Shown here in pieces: positions 10,695 through 21,907 of a stretch of 64,000 bases of DNA. Below the pieces are notes generated by a model, which was not told the origin of the DNA, ran no database searches, and saw only the letters and a list, made by a program, of their open reading frames with translations. The stretch comes from Hsuehochloa calcarea. Its lineage: Eukaryota; Streptophyta; Magnoliopsida; Poales; Poaceae. Position numbers and translations under genes: made by a program. The stretch spans positions 27,256,177-27,320,176 of the forward strand of contig CM070596.1 in the NCBI GenBank assembly GCA_036346395.1, read 5' to 3'. Every line of letters begins with the position of its first letter. Position 1 is the first letter of the stretch.

Positions 10695-11569
10695 CAAATA
10701 TTCTTAACGTAACAGGCTACAAAACTCTAGTAGGTTGGGTTCTTTGATTCGGCTAAACTAGTGGTCTAAACAGCCGTTGAAAACCATTGACAGACATCAT
10801 CTGAATCTGACATAGCGATAAACATCATGGCATAACTTTCACTCTATAGATCCAATTGAGATGATCTTTACCAATTTGGAAATATTATTAAACAGGATAC
10901 AATAACCTAGTTGGGTAAAACTCCTGATTCAGCCTTCTAATAATCCTAATGTTCTGATGAAGTTTCTTTGTTCCCTCGATCGACAATCGGACAACAATGA
11001 CGTAAAAATTCAATAGCTTTTGATTAACACCTCTAAAAAATATGTTCTTTATCAATCCTGAAAGCTTACTGGAATGGTTACAACTTTCGTTTTGGGTGGC
11101 TCTTCAGATTCGGGATCAAAATAATACAATCTGACTAAACATGCAGACTGCCAAATGTAGTCAGCCTTCCTGTACAGTCGCACAAAAATGGACATATCTC
11201 CTAAAACATAACTCCAAATCAGATGATCTCGGTGCCAAAAGAAAGCTAAGATTCTCTAGGACAGATCATAAAATGTACGGAATTTATCCAAATCTGACGA
11301 ACCACTATGGCGATGGGGAGGGTGGGGAGAGCCGGCGGCTGCTAGGGGGAGGAAAGGGGGAAAAGGGGTGGGGCACTAGGGTTTTGAGGGTTGGGCACCC
11401 CCCCTCTTGGCCGGCCACAAGGAGGCCTCTCCTGGGCCGTGGCCCAGGCCCAGGTTGGCGAAAAATATCAAATGACCCCCTGTCGTTTCATCTTTTACTC
11501 TTTCTCTTATTCCCTTTTCTCCTCTTGGCTAAATCTGTAATTTACCGATTCGATTTCCAGGGTATTACA
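10695..11569 (-). repeat. Gypsy LTR X, right part (minus strand)
   Basis: Continuation of LTR X after the A insertion. On the minus strand it starts TGTAATACCCTGGAAATC at 11569, as the F, H, I and D LTRs do, and contains the CCTGGGCC...GGCCCAGG inverted repeat (11431-11454). The base block after 11569 (ATACT) would be the X target duplication, but the partner lies off-window. The plus-strand open frame 11141-11647 crosses the LTR boundary and is not a gene. Confidence 0.82.
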
Positions 11570-12480
11570 ATACTTTCCTTTTATTTAGCATCTGCAATTC
11601 TGCCTCAATTGCTTCTTTTCCATTTGACCCAATCTGGGCACTTCTAGCACTCTGCTATGGAGTTTGGTTCTGAATCTAATTCAAGAGATTTAATAATTTT
11701 AGAGGCAATGTATATGTCTACAATTGTGGTCTTTCTTTTATATGACTCTACTGAGTCCACATAATTTGTAGAAATTTCTTCATTTACTTCTTCCAGCTCC
11801 TCGTGATTTTGCACAACGGTGGAGTCTGGGTGTTCCGATCTCCTAGCATTAGATTGTGCGTGTAAATTTTTACTGGGATTACCATCCTCACGATAGATAA
11901 CTTTAGGGATTTTCTCAACATCAGGTTGAGGTTCTTCAACTGTCTTATGGTACGATTTGTCTTGTTTGGTTCTTTTTTGCTGTGGACGCCTCCGTGGAAT
12001 TAACTCTCGTGTGCCCGAAGGTCTCCCCCTCTTCTTTGCATGAGGGGCATGAGTGGGTTCATTATCCTTCTGGGTATTTCAACTCTCTTTTGTGCATTTA
12101 CTGCAGATATTTGTAATTTTGTCACTCCCTTACGATTAGTGAAGGCATCTGGCAGATTATTAGCTATTTGTTGAAATCAATTATTCTCTGAACTTCCAGT
12201 TTTGAGTCTTTGCTTCGTGGATCTAAGGACTGAATGTCAGTGGCATTCCAATCTATTTCTTGGCATTCTCTTTAGTGGTACCTGCCTCCCCCCTAATGCC
12301 AAGAAATTGTCCTTATCGAAAATACAATCAGCGTACTAAGCCATGTGTAGATCCCCTATCATCGGCTCTAGGTATTTAATAATTGATGGAGATTCAAAAC
12401 TTACATAGGTCCCCAACTTTCAGTGACGGCTCTCATGGTTGTACGCTGTGGTTGTGAAATCGACACGTATATAGCACAAC
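11570..12480 (-). pseudogene. pol: Copia integrase-RT linker and RT start, element C
   Basis: Minus-strand remnant with frequent stops. It carries the copia linker typical of this group (NFLALGGEAGTTKENAKEI near 12290, then a Lys/Arg-rich KKRGRPSGTRELIPRRRPQQ-like stretch at 11980-12040, given here by the nearest frames) and ends in the first RT residues (CPDWVKWK at about 11625-11650). The rest of RT and RNase H lie beyond LTR X, off the left side of the window. The stretch 12300-12540 shows only weak coding similarity. Confidence 0.7.
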
Positions 12481-12544
12481 AGAATTTTCGTAGATGGGAA
12501 ATACTTGGTTCTTTTCCACGCATTAATTGCAAGGGGAAAATTGG

Positions 12545-12990
12545 ATGATATGCAGTTGGTCTAAGTTAGATTAATGAGCAGTGTGCAACACTACGTGGCC
12601 CCAACAGCTGGTGGGCAGCCTACAATTATGTAAAAGTTGTCTAGCAATAAGTTTTATTCTCTTAATTAATGATATGAGGTCATTTTGAGTGTGTACATGT
12701 GGTACTGAATGCTCTACTTTAATGCCCAGAGTCATACAATAATCATTAAATGCCTTTGAGGTAAACTCGGCAGCGTTGTCCATCTGAATGGACTTAATCT
12801 GTTCATCTAGAAAATTAGCTCTTAATACGATTATTTGGGCAATTAACTTTGCAAAATCATGGTTCTATGTAGACAACAAGCAAACATGGGACCATCTAGT
12901 AGAGGTCTCTAACATGACCATAAAATATCTAAAGGGGCCTGACAGGGGTTGGATAGGTCTACAAATATCACCCTAAATTCTATCTAGGAA
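12545..12990 (-). pseudogene. pol: Copia integrase core, element C
   Basis: Minus-strand copia integrase core. It shows PLSGPFRYFMVMLETSTRWS (about 12900-12960), then MDNAAEFTSKAFNDYCM with a catalytic-type Asp (12733-12783), HSVPHVHTQN and the IKRIKLIARQLL stretch. The readable frame at 12571-12783 is 70 codons. The catalytic Glu context (normally NGLAESL) has become NDLISL, so it is degraded. There are in-frame stops, for example within the CLLST stretch. The upstream half of integrase lies beyond gypsy F at 25339. The protein is inactive in this state. Confidence 0.85.
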
Positions 12991-12991
12991 A

Positions 12992-14974
12992 TGTAATACC
13001 CCGGAATTGGATCGGGTAATTAGAAAAGGAGCCGGGGAGGGAAAAGACAAATAAGAACTGGAATTTCCTGGATCGGCGCGGGGTTTTCAGCGAACTTTCG
13101 GCAACCTGGGCCTGGGTCGTAACCCAGGAGGGGCCCATGAGGGGGGCTGGCCAAGGGGGGTTTCCTCCCCCAAACCCTAGCATCTCCCCTCTCTCTCCCA
13201 CTCCCATCCCCAAGCCGCCACACACACCCTCCCCATCTCCAACCGGCTGCCACCTCCTCCCTGCCCATCGCGCCTCCCCTGCTGCACCTGGTGCTGCTCC
13301 TCCCCGCCATTGGTGCTCCTTCTCATCAAGCTGTTAGAGGCCGGTGTAGACGTTGTTCCCTCCAAGAGAATTGTAGCCACGGTTGTTAGCTTTCCATAGC
13401 CACCAAGATAACAAAAATCCGATCTGTGGTTTAAAAGTTATGATAAATTCCTTATTGCTGTTCATGAGAACCCTGACGAGTACTGTCAGTTTAGTTATTT
13501 TGTGAAATATGAATTGTTTATGTTCAGATTCAGACTTATCACCCCAAAGGTTTTCTGTAAATAATTTGATTATCTTTCCATATTGATAAAGAACACTAAA
13601 ATTTGACTCATAGAGTAAAAGTTATGTTATATTCTTCACTGCTGTTCCGATTGTCTGGACAGATGTCTGTCAGACATTTTCAACTGCTGTTTACTCAACT
13701 GTTTTCGCAGAATTAGGTGGTCTGGTCAACTCGAGTTTTGTAGGTCTGCTCGTTAAGTTTCATTGTGCACTGGATTCATGTCATTCCGAGTTTCAGATCT
13801 TTAATTATGAATTTTTCCGTGTCGCTATCCAGAATTGTCTTAAATGGGTGAATTGTATGTTTTCAGTTCGGGTCTATTCGTTGTATTGGGTAGTCAAGGG
13901 GGTATGGTAGACCACCGGTAGCATCGTCTTACCTTGTGTTCTTATTTTTATACACATTCGTGTAGGCGGCGATTGTAGGAGCACCTTCATTGCTTCCTAG
14001 TACGTCACATCGCAGAAGGCAAGTACAATGTGTTAAGACATGATGATTTCTATTGAATGTTGTTGATGCGATGTTACTTCTATGATCTCTGTTCATACCT
14101 CATGTTTTACAGTTGAATGTTTTTGATGCGATGTTACTTCTATGATCCATGTTCATACTTCATGTTTTACAGTTGATAATCCATGTGAATGAAAGAGGTG
14201 ACACTCATTGCAAATATTCATTCCATTCTTGCATTGTTCGTGTTCTGTCTACGGGAGTGGAATTGTTAAGACCCATCAATTCCAGTATGGGCACGTAAGA
14301 CCCACCATTCCAATATGGGTAATTTCGGACACCCGTATGAAACGTTATTCATACGGTGATTGGATCCCCAGACTTTGTTAAGTACGGGCTTAAGTGAGTA
14401 CCGACGGGTGTGTCACTCGCTATACCGGTATGAGCATGTGTACAGTCCCTTCCTTTCAATGCATCCATTCATTCCATTCATACTGATAAGTGTTCAGAGA
14501 TAAGTTCAGATTTCGTATTGAGATAGACTTTTTCATAACCTTGTGTGTTCAATTGTTTACTGTACTTGCTGAGTTTCGACTCATTCTTGTTTTCTGTATT
14601 TATTTAGGTGATCGTTGATGATGACTCTATTGGGAGGGAGTAGACCAGCACGTTTCACATAGTTCACTATAATTTACTCTTATTAGTAATGTCGTTTATG
14701 TCTTTCATTTGTTAACCGAGGAACTGTAATAAATAAGTTTACTATTGCATGATATTTCCCTTTCTGTTAGGTTTTTCTTATTAAATGATGCTAGTGGTTC
14801 ACTTTAATTATTCCTTGATTATGTTTGATGAATTCAGTCTTTATTCCTGCCATGTTGCTATTAAAGTGGTCCCTACATATGCTTAGAAGAGATTCAGTTT
14901 AAATTCTTCCGTAATTTGGTTGTATGTTAGTCCATTAGGTAGCATCTTGGCTTCTGAATAGCCAGGGTGTTACA
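12992..14974 (+). repeat. 5' LTR of gypsy F
   Basis: A 1983-bp LTR starting TGTAATACCCCGG and ending CCAGGGTGTTACA. It contains a CCTGGG...CCCAGG inverted repeat (13105-13128), two copies of a 60-bp tandem repeat (from 14065), a hairpin array (about 14252-14420), the palindrome ATACCGGTAT (14422-14431), the GAGT-TTCG-ACTC hairpin (14571-14582) and TTTAGGTGA (14603-14611). Compared with the 3' LTR it lacks about 300 bp (the equivalent of roughly 21383-21690). The open frames at 13020-13380 are GC-rich LTR shadows. Confidence 0.92.
14062..14176 (+). repeat. 60-bp tandem repeat, two copies
   Basis: A unit beginning GATGCGATGTTACTTCTATG occurs at 14065 and 14125. The 3' LTR of the same element has three copies (24358, 24418, 24478). 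Confidence 0.9.
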
Positions 14975-14976
14975 GT

Positions 14977-14988
14977 TGGTATCAGGGC
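14977..14988 (+). other. Primer binding site, gypsy F
   Basis: TGGTATCAGGGC starts two bases after the LTR end. It differs by one base from the TGGTATCAGAGC sites of A and B. Initiator tRNA-Met is the likely primer. Confidence 0.88.
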
Positions 14989-17900
14989 GGGTTTTAGGTT
15001 CGTGGTAAGCAAAGTATTAAAATGACACACTGTGCACAGTAGGTGGGGTTTGAGAATTCCATTGCACCCGCATTTCTAGTGATATGATTCATTATGTTGT
15101 ACTGTATCGAATTGTTTCTGTACTATCATATTGTTGTTAGTCTATGATCTGCTATGATCTGCTATACCTATGAATATACTCTATGATTACTATGAGATGA
15201 CATTACATTCATAATTGATTATCTTGGCTATGCGTTTTGGTAGCGGATGTTAAGAAGTTGAGGTCGTGGTTGTTATTCTGGGATTCACTAGGTTACACCA
15301 TCGTTTGCGGTATGTGGTTAGGGGAGTAGTTACCCCGAGTACCATAGTTATAGGTTTTGAGCGTGAGTTGGTTTAGAAAGTTGTTCTCTTTCTTGATTTC
15401 TGAATTTGGCAAATTCTTGTCCGGTGGTGGTTGATGAATTTCTCTTGGGTTCATGGTTCATGGTAGTTGATGAATTTCAATGGGTCTTTAATAGTTCTCT
15501 GAAACAATTATTATTTTTCGACTATTGAGTTGCTTTTATTACTAGTGATCTTCGTCAATTGACAATATTGATATTTCTATGGTTGTTCCTTCTTTCTCAT
15601 TGGAAAAGAGCGACTCATTTACTCATTTGATAGTCTGGATAATGAGAGTTTTCTGTTGCAACTTCGTTAACATGAGAGTTTTGGCTCTATGTATTTCTTT
15701 TAGATCATTCCGCGTGATGAAATTTAATGCACCTCTTTTCTGAAGAATAATGTTAAAACCCTTTTGTGGTGCCTTATGGTGATTAAGTCAAAGTTTGTAA
15801 TCAAACAAAATGGTTGGTTATGGGTTTCTATTGGTCCCTATTTGTTTTTCAAAACAATTCTTGTCTTTCTGACTGCTGAGATCTCTTTGCTACTTGTAAA
15901 TGTTATTATTGACAAGATCGTTCTCTTTAATGATAGTCCTATTTTTCTTATTGGTAAAGGTGAATTGGTTATCCGTTTGGTATTCTGGAGAATGGGAACT
16001 ATCTTTTACAAATTTCATTGAAGAAAGTTTTGACTCTGCTCATTTCTTTTGGAGTAGTTGGAGTGTTGGAGTTTAGAACCTCCCTTTGAAAAAGAAAAGT
16101 GTCGAAACCCCTTTGTAAGGTTTTGTGGTGTTATGTGAGGGTAATGTTGATTCTTTTATAGAGAAGGAAATTTGATCGTCTTTCGTGATATTTATAAAAT
16201 GATCAAATTCCAAGTTTTGTGTTCATGATCTTTTAGGGGTTCAAGCTTTATGGGATAAACGAAGTTTGTCGAGTAAAGCGATATTTTGTAAAGTTATAAT
16301 GGTTCTTGAGTGATGCGAATGCTTTGATCTTGAATGCTCGTTTGTTCTTATTTGTTAAAGTCTGATATTCTCTTCTTGTGAGGCCTATACTTTCAACTGT
16401 GGACTCCACTTATGCGCTATGAGTTCATTGCTTAATTGGTTTTCCCCCTTGGTCCTGTGTTCATTGCTAGTAGTAAATGATTTTTTTGTTGGTGAAAATC
16501 GTTTCTATTTGCCACTTCTTTTGAGAAAGAATCAACCCATTCTTTTCACGTGGGTCTTTCGAAGTGTTTTCTAATTGTTATTGTGAGATTGATATTAATA
16601 CTTGTAGTAATTTGATCGCCTTTGGTGTTATCGTTCAATTGAGAATATTTCAGGTTTAGCTTTCGTTATATTTTGGAGCTCATGAATCATCTGGTAGCTA
16701 AAATTATTTTGAATAAATTGAGGTATTGGAGTGTCCTGTTGTTTCTCAAGAGGTTCATGTGAATTTAATCTTAAAGGCTCTTTGGTCTTAGATGACAACG
16801 TGAGGCTGCAATCAAAGAAAATTATGTTGGTTCCTTTAAGAGTAGAATAATATGCTTGCCTTTTGTGAAAACCCGTAAATAAAAATGTTTCGAGTTTGGT
16901 GGCTGATATCATTTGGATCTCATGTTTCTTGTGTAGTTGAATTGTTCTGAGCAAATATGACGTGTTGAAGAATTCTATTGATTCTTAATTAGATCTTTTG
17001 GTTTGGACTAAAGACCTTATCTTGTTCGTTGTGGCAAAGAGTTGTTAGTCAAAAGATTAATTTCAGTGTTAAAAGAAATAGTGCAATATGATTATTTGAG
17101 AATTTGAGTTAAGTTTGTAACTTGTGGTTATTTGAGTCTTTCCTAAATTTTCTGCTCTTTCCGCTCAAGAGATATCGAGTTCCAATCGCAATGTCTTTTT
17201 CTTATCAGCTGTTATTTGCTCTTCCCTTTTGAGGGATGTGTGCCCTCAACCGTGAACTCAACTTTTGTTTTTCCAAGATCCTCGTTACCAGATTATTTCT
17301 TTTGGTTTCGTGCTCGCTGTGAGGAGCAACATTTTCCTGTGTGACGAAACTTGTCCTTGTTCGCCGCTTTCTTTTGAGAAGGAATCAACAGGTTTATGTT
17401 GCAAAGTTTTGCATAGTATAAATTAGCAACTGTTTGGTAGTGGTTAAGTAGTGGTAGTGGTGAGATTTTACTACCGAACTATTGGAGGAGTAGTAGAAGA
17501 TGAATTGATTTTGATCTGTACCTCTTGGAGAGAAATTGATTCACATGGAATGTTTGGCTTTGAAGTAAATCTGAATAGTGTTACGACTAAGTAGAACCTA
17601 TGGTATAGTAAAATTTCAGAACTTCAGTTCATGATGAAAGGTCGGGGATTATCGAAGGTAGGGAAACCTTGGTTAATTTATAGAGTAACACAATTGGATA
17701 GTATTGTGAGATGGTGTGTGTGATTTCTGATGATGTCAATGAGTGAGTATATTTGAATTGTGGGAATGTTAGAGATTTAATCCGATGATTTCCCTATCTG
17801 TTATAAAAGAAATTTGTTGTAGAGGTCTTGGAGGTTAAATCTGGGCTTTGCATTTTTTGGCTAGACCTTTGGTCACACAATGATTGTGTGTAGAGAAAGT

Positions 17901-18029
17901 GGAATAATGAAGTTTCCTGAGCAGTGAAATAATAGTTGATAGAACCCTTCTGATGTAGTACATGAACGTGCGTACTAAGGATTTTGAGTTGTTGTTCTTG
18001 AAAATTTGAGGTAATGTGATTGCGTGGGA
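14989..18029 (+). other. Non-coding interior of gypsy F, left part
   Basis: Three kilobases of T-rich sequence without recognisable gag or pol. Read on the plus strand it has many short T runs and recurring phrases such as TTTTGAGAAAGAATCAAC (about 16520) and CTTTTGAGAAGGAATCAAC (about 17370). The only longer open frames (15764-16021 plus, 16628-16954 minus) have low-complexity, T/A-driven composition and no motif I recognise. A short GGTCGTGGTTGTTATT stretch at 15262 may be what is left of the Arg/Gly-rich gag start. I see no gene in this region. Confidence 0.7.
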
Positions 18030-18034
18030 ACTAT

Positions 18035-20150
18035 TGTAACACCCTGGCTATTCGGAAGCCAAGATATTACCAAAAGTTTAATCATACACTTCATTTGCGG
18101 AACTATTAATCAATTTGCACCAAAATTAAATAGTTAAGACAAAGTAACGAAGAGCATTTAACCGTTCAACCACAGAATATAACCAAGGAATTAAAATTAC
18201 AGTTCATCTCTTTAACCAAATAACTTAACAAAACATCTTTATAAATAAGTGGATCCTTGAGGTGTGTGAAACGTGTTTGGACTACGCCCTCCCGCTAGCA
18301 ACTATATCATCATGGATCACCTAAAAAAAATAAACAAACACAGGAAAACAAGGGTGAGCCGAAACTCAGCAAGTACAACATCAAACTCACTGTATACAAA
18401 GGAACAAATCAATAATCAAGGCAGTAGAACATCTCTTCCACGATTCTGTGAAACTGCATAGTATGAATGCATACATGGAATGAAAAATGGACCTCTCAAT
18501 TGCGTATACCGGTATAGCGAGTGATACACCCGTCGGTGTTCACTTAAGCCCGTACTTCACAAAGTACGGGGACCCAATCACCGTATGAAGAACGTTTCAT
18601 ACGGGTGTCCGAGTTGCCATATTGGAATGGTGGTCAACACTGCCCACATTGGAATGGTGGGTCTCATATGCCCATATTGGATTGATGGGACTTAATCAAA
18701 TTTTCACTCCCGTGGACGGAAACGAAGCATGCATGAATGGAATGAATCATGTATCACAAGAAACATAAATATTGAAATCTATCCACATCATGAGCACAAC
18801 GCAAGAACAATCATATATTCAACACATCATCATGCATTCATTTGAAATCAACACAAATTAACAAACAGTACTTGCCTTCCGTGCTGCGACGTACTAGGAA
18901 GCAAAGAAGGTGTCCTTCCACCCACCGCCTCACCGCCTACACAAACATTTACACGGAATAAGAATAACAAGGTATGACGTATCTACACGTGCCCTATCAT
19001 ACCCTCTAACCAACCCACACAACCAAGGGTTCAATTTGACAACTTCACCCAAAAGACCAGATTACTACTCTACTGGCAGTTGTACGATAAAATTCACCAT
19101 TAATTATCTGTAACTCTTAAAGACCTAAAACCAGTTCTCAGCTAATCCTAACGAACCAGGCTACGAAACTTTAGTTGGCGGGATACTCTGATTCGGCCAA
19201 AACAGAGGACTAATCTGCCCAAGAAGACACCGACAGAAACCTGTCCAGATTTCAGAACAGTCGTAAAGAAAAGCCTGTAACTTTCAGTCTATTGATCCTA
19301 TGGAGATGATCTTTATCAATATGGAATCATGGAGAAATTATCTTCAAAAACCTATTTGGCTAGCCTCCCCGAATCTGTCTCTATCTAGAACAAAACTTAA
19401 TAGCAACCAACAGTCTCCAAAATTTCTGACAGACAGAGCAGGGTTCGGTTAAAAATTCATAACTCTTAAACTAATGGGTGGAATCTCGTGATCTCAGTGC
19501 CAAAAGAAAGCTAACGAAACCAGGAACATATCTCTAGGAGAGGTCAACCCGAGATTCGGCCTCTAAAGGGTCTAACCTGGCCGCGCAAGGAGACGGATGC
19601 GTTCTGGAATCTCCAGAACAGAAATCGATTTAGATCTAATCCATCATTAAGCAATAAAATCGAATCAAACTACCACTAAAATCATTCGTTACCCTTGAAG
19701 ATCTGCAGGGAGACGTGGATTCACATCCCAAGGACCTCCCTCCCTTCTCCTCCCTTCCCTCTCCAAGACCGGCCACAAGATCGCCGGCGAACGGTCGGTG
19801 GCGCCGTTGGAAGGAGACGGCTTCGGGGGAGAACTTGGGGCGACACCGGGGATCTCCGCAGCAGCGAGACGCCGTCAAGGAGCAGCAAGGAACACCGGGG
19901 AGGAGGGGAATGGGGGTGGCGGCTCTAGGGGGTAGAGGAGGGAGTGGGGAGGCGGCTAGGGTTGGGGCGCCTCCTCTCCCTTGGCCGGCCCCTTGGGCGG
20001 CCTCCCTCTTGGGCACTTTGGGCGCGACTGCGGCAGGTTGTCGTAAAAATACAAAAAACCCCCTATTTTTCTCAGAATTTCTATTCTTTTCTTTGCATTT
20101 TTATCCTCCTACTGAATCTCTAATTACCGATCCGTTTCCGGGGTATTACA
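18035..20150 (-). mobile_element. Solo LTR I (gypsy, minus strand)
   Basis: A 2116-bp single LTR inside gypsy F. It runs from TGTAACACCC at 18035 to GGTATTACA at 20150 and is flanked by the exact duplication ACTAT (18030-18034, 20151-20155). A lone LTR with intact duplication is the product of recombination between two LTRs. On the minus strand it starts TGTAATACCCCGGAAACGG. It carries the palindrome ATACCGGTAT (18506-18515), stems CCCGTACTT/AAGTACGGG (18549-18570) and CCGTATGAA/TTCATACGG (18581-18604), the GAGCC/ACTC motif (18356-18367) and the complement of TTTAGGTGA (18317-18325). The overlapping open frames at 19636-20206 are shadows. Confidence 0.93.
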
Positions 20151-20155
20151 ACTAT

Positions 20156-20980
20156 TTTGTGGTGCTTTGGGTGCCTTCTATCAGATTAATTTTGTTAGTA
20201 GAATGAGTGGTCTAGGGTATTCGGTGGATTCAATATAGCCTCTCCACAATGGTGTGGATGATGAATTTCAGTTTGAGCGTAATTTGAGGATGTTTAATTA
20301 AGAGGTTTAAACTCAATCGAGAGAAGTTTTATTCCTAAAATAGAAACTGAGAAAAAGGATGTTTTATAGGATAGTGAAGCATTTTCTTGATTCTCGTTTG
20401 AGTTTTATGTTGTTGACTGGTGTCTTCCGAAATTTGAGTTGGCGCTGTGTTGGCATGTTTGATTCTTTTCAGTTCAGACAAACCAAAAGAAGTATTTGGT
20501 TTGGTCATTCGAAGGATTTCTCCTTTGGCTGTCGTGGTGTGCATTCGTAAACTGCCTATTTAGAAAATAGATTTGTTTTCATGATGAATTCCCAAATTTG
20601 GGATTTAACCTTTTTGGTGGAGAGTTAGCATTGCGTGGATGCGATGAGGACTCTCTATTACCAGTTGGATTCTCTTCGTTTCCGACAGTTGCACAAAGTA
20701 GGAAGTTGGCATATCGCTTTGACCGTCTCGGGTCCATATGCGAAGTACGCATCGTTTGGCGTATCCGGGTGTTAAGTGAGTACCTGTGCAATTCCAAGCT
20801 TGCGTTGTCGATAAAGATGTTGACCATCGAGTAGGGTCTTACCTTCGGTTCTTTTCTAATGAATGTACCTGAAATTGCCAGGTTGAGTATTAGGTCCGGC
20901 TAAGAGAGAGGCCACTTGGGAGCTAGATTCCCACCTCCGCGAGCAGTATCCAGACCTGTTCATTTCTGGTACGTGGTTAT
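20156..20980 (+). pseudogene. pol: Interior of gypsy F, right part, with integrase C-terminal/chromodomain fragment
   Basis: 20156-20680 has no recognisable coding. From about 20690 a fragment aligns with the integrase tail of D: RKLAYRFDRLGSI (20699-20737), YLCNSKLALSIKMLTIE (to 20832). At 20903-20960 the chromodomain end follows, REATWELDSHLREQYPDLF. The frame 20598-20834 covers part of it. It is the only pol sequence left in F and cannot make an enzyme. Retention of the 3' end next to the polypurine tract is common in deletion derivatives. Confidence 0.78.
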
Positions 20981-21049
20981 CTTTGATAACTTCCAGTCGC
21001 AATTTCCTTACCAGTAGATTGGTGTGTAGATTCGAGGTTGAATCCTGTT

Positions 21050-21062
21050 AAGGGGCGTAGAA
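21050..21062 (+). other. Polypurine tract, gypsy F
   Basis: AAGGGGCGTAGAA immediately precedes the 3' LTR. It carries one C relative to the tracts of A and B. Confidence 0.85.
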
Positions 21063-21907
21063 TGTAATACCCCAGAATTGCATCGGGTAATTAGAAAAGG
21101 AGCCGGGGAGGGAAAAGACAAATAAGAACTGCAATTTCCTAGATCGGCGGGGGGTTTTCAGCGAACTTCAGGCAACCTGGGCCTGGGCCGCAGCCTAGGA
21201 GGGGCCCATGAGGTGGGGCCGGCCAAGGGGGGGTTTCCTCCCCCCAAACCATAGCCCCTCCCCTCTCTCTCCCCACTCCCGTCCCCAAGCCGCCACACAC
21301 CTCCTCCCCATCTCCAACCGGCCGCCACCTCCTCCCTGCCCTTGGCGCCTCCCCTGCTGCACCTGGTGCTGCTCCTCCCCGCCATTTGTGCTGCTCCTCC
21401 CTGCCCTTGTTGCTGCACACCCGTTGCCGGCCCTCGCGAGGACGAGAGGAGGAGGACAGAACCTGTTCGGCCATTGAAGGGAGGAAGAAGAGAAGAGAGG
21501 AAGTTCTTCGGGAGGTGGATCAATGTCTCCCTACGGGTCTTCAAGGGTAACGAAGGATCTAACTCGCTGTTTGATAATGTTTGGAGGAGAAATTGATGAT
21601 TGGGATTGAACCGGCGTGCTGTAATACAAACTCCAGAACATGTCCAGCATGTTGCGCAGTCTCTTTCGACCTGTTAGAGGCCGATCTAGAGGTTCTTCAC
21701 TTCTAGATAATTGTATCCACGGTTGTTAGCTTTCCATAGCAACCAAGATAACCAAAATCCGATTAGTGGTTTAGAAGTTATGATAAATTCCTTATTCCTG
21801 TCCTGACAACCCTGACGAGTACTGTGAGTTTAGTTATTTTGTGAAATATGAATTGTTTATGTTCAGATTCAGACTTGTCACCCCAATCGTTTTCTGTATA
21901 TAATTTG

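Larger units (their letters stand above)
11570..12991 (-). mobile_element. Copia element C, segment 1 (integrase to RT start)
   Basis: First of three pieces of one minus-strand Ty1/copia element. Read on the minus strand it runs from integrase (12991 downward) into the integrase-RT linker and the first residues of RT (11570), where LTR X cuts it. Upstream it is interrupted by gypsy F, whose GGAAA duplication (12987-12991, 25339-25343) joins this piece to the segment at 25339. Piecing the segments together gives a collinear copia order. Confidence 0.85.

Noticed and set aside
11141..11647. 168-codon plus-strand open frame
   Set aside because: It crosses the boundary between LTR X and copia C and has no domain. 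It is antisense to the LTR.
15764..16954. Possible novel genes in the interior of gypsy F (85 and 108 codons)
   Set aside because: They are T/A-rich, lack motifs, and sit in an apparently non-coding interior. Length is within expectation for such composition.
19636..20206. Overlapping open frames of 126 and 163 codons
   Set aside because: They fall in the GC-rich U3 of solo LTR I. Equivalent frames appear in D (41533-41911) and F (21139-21596) only because the LTRs are related.
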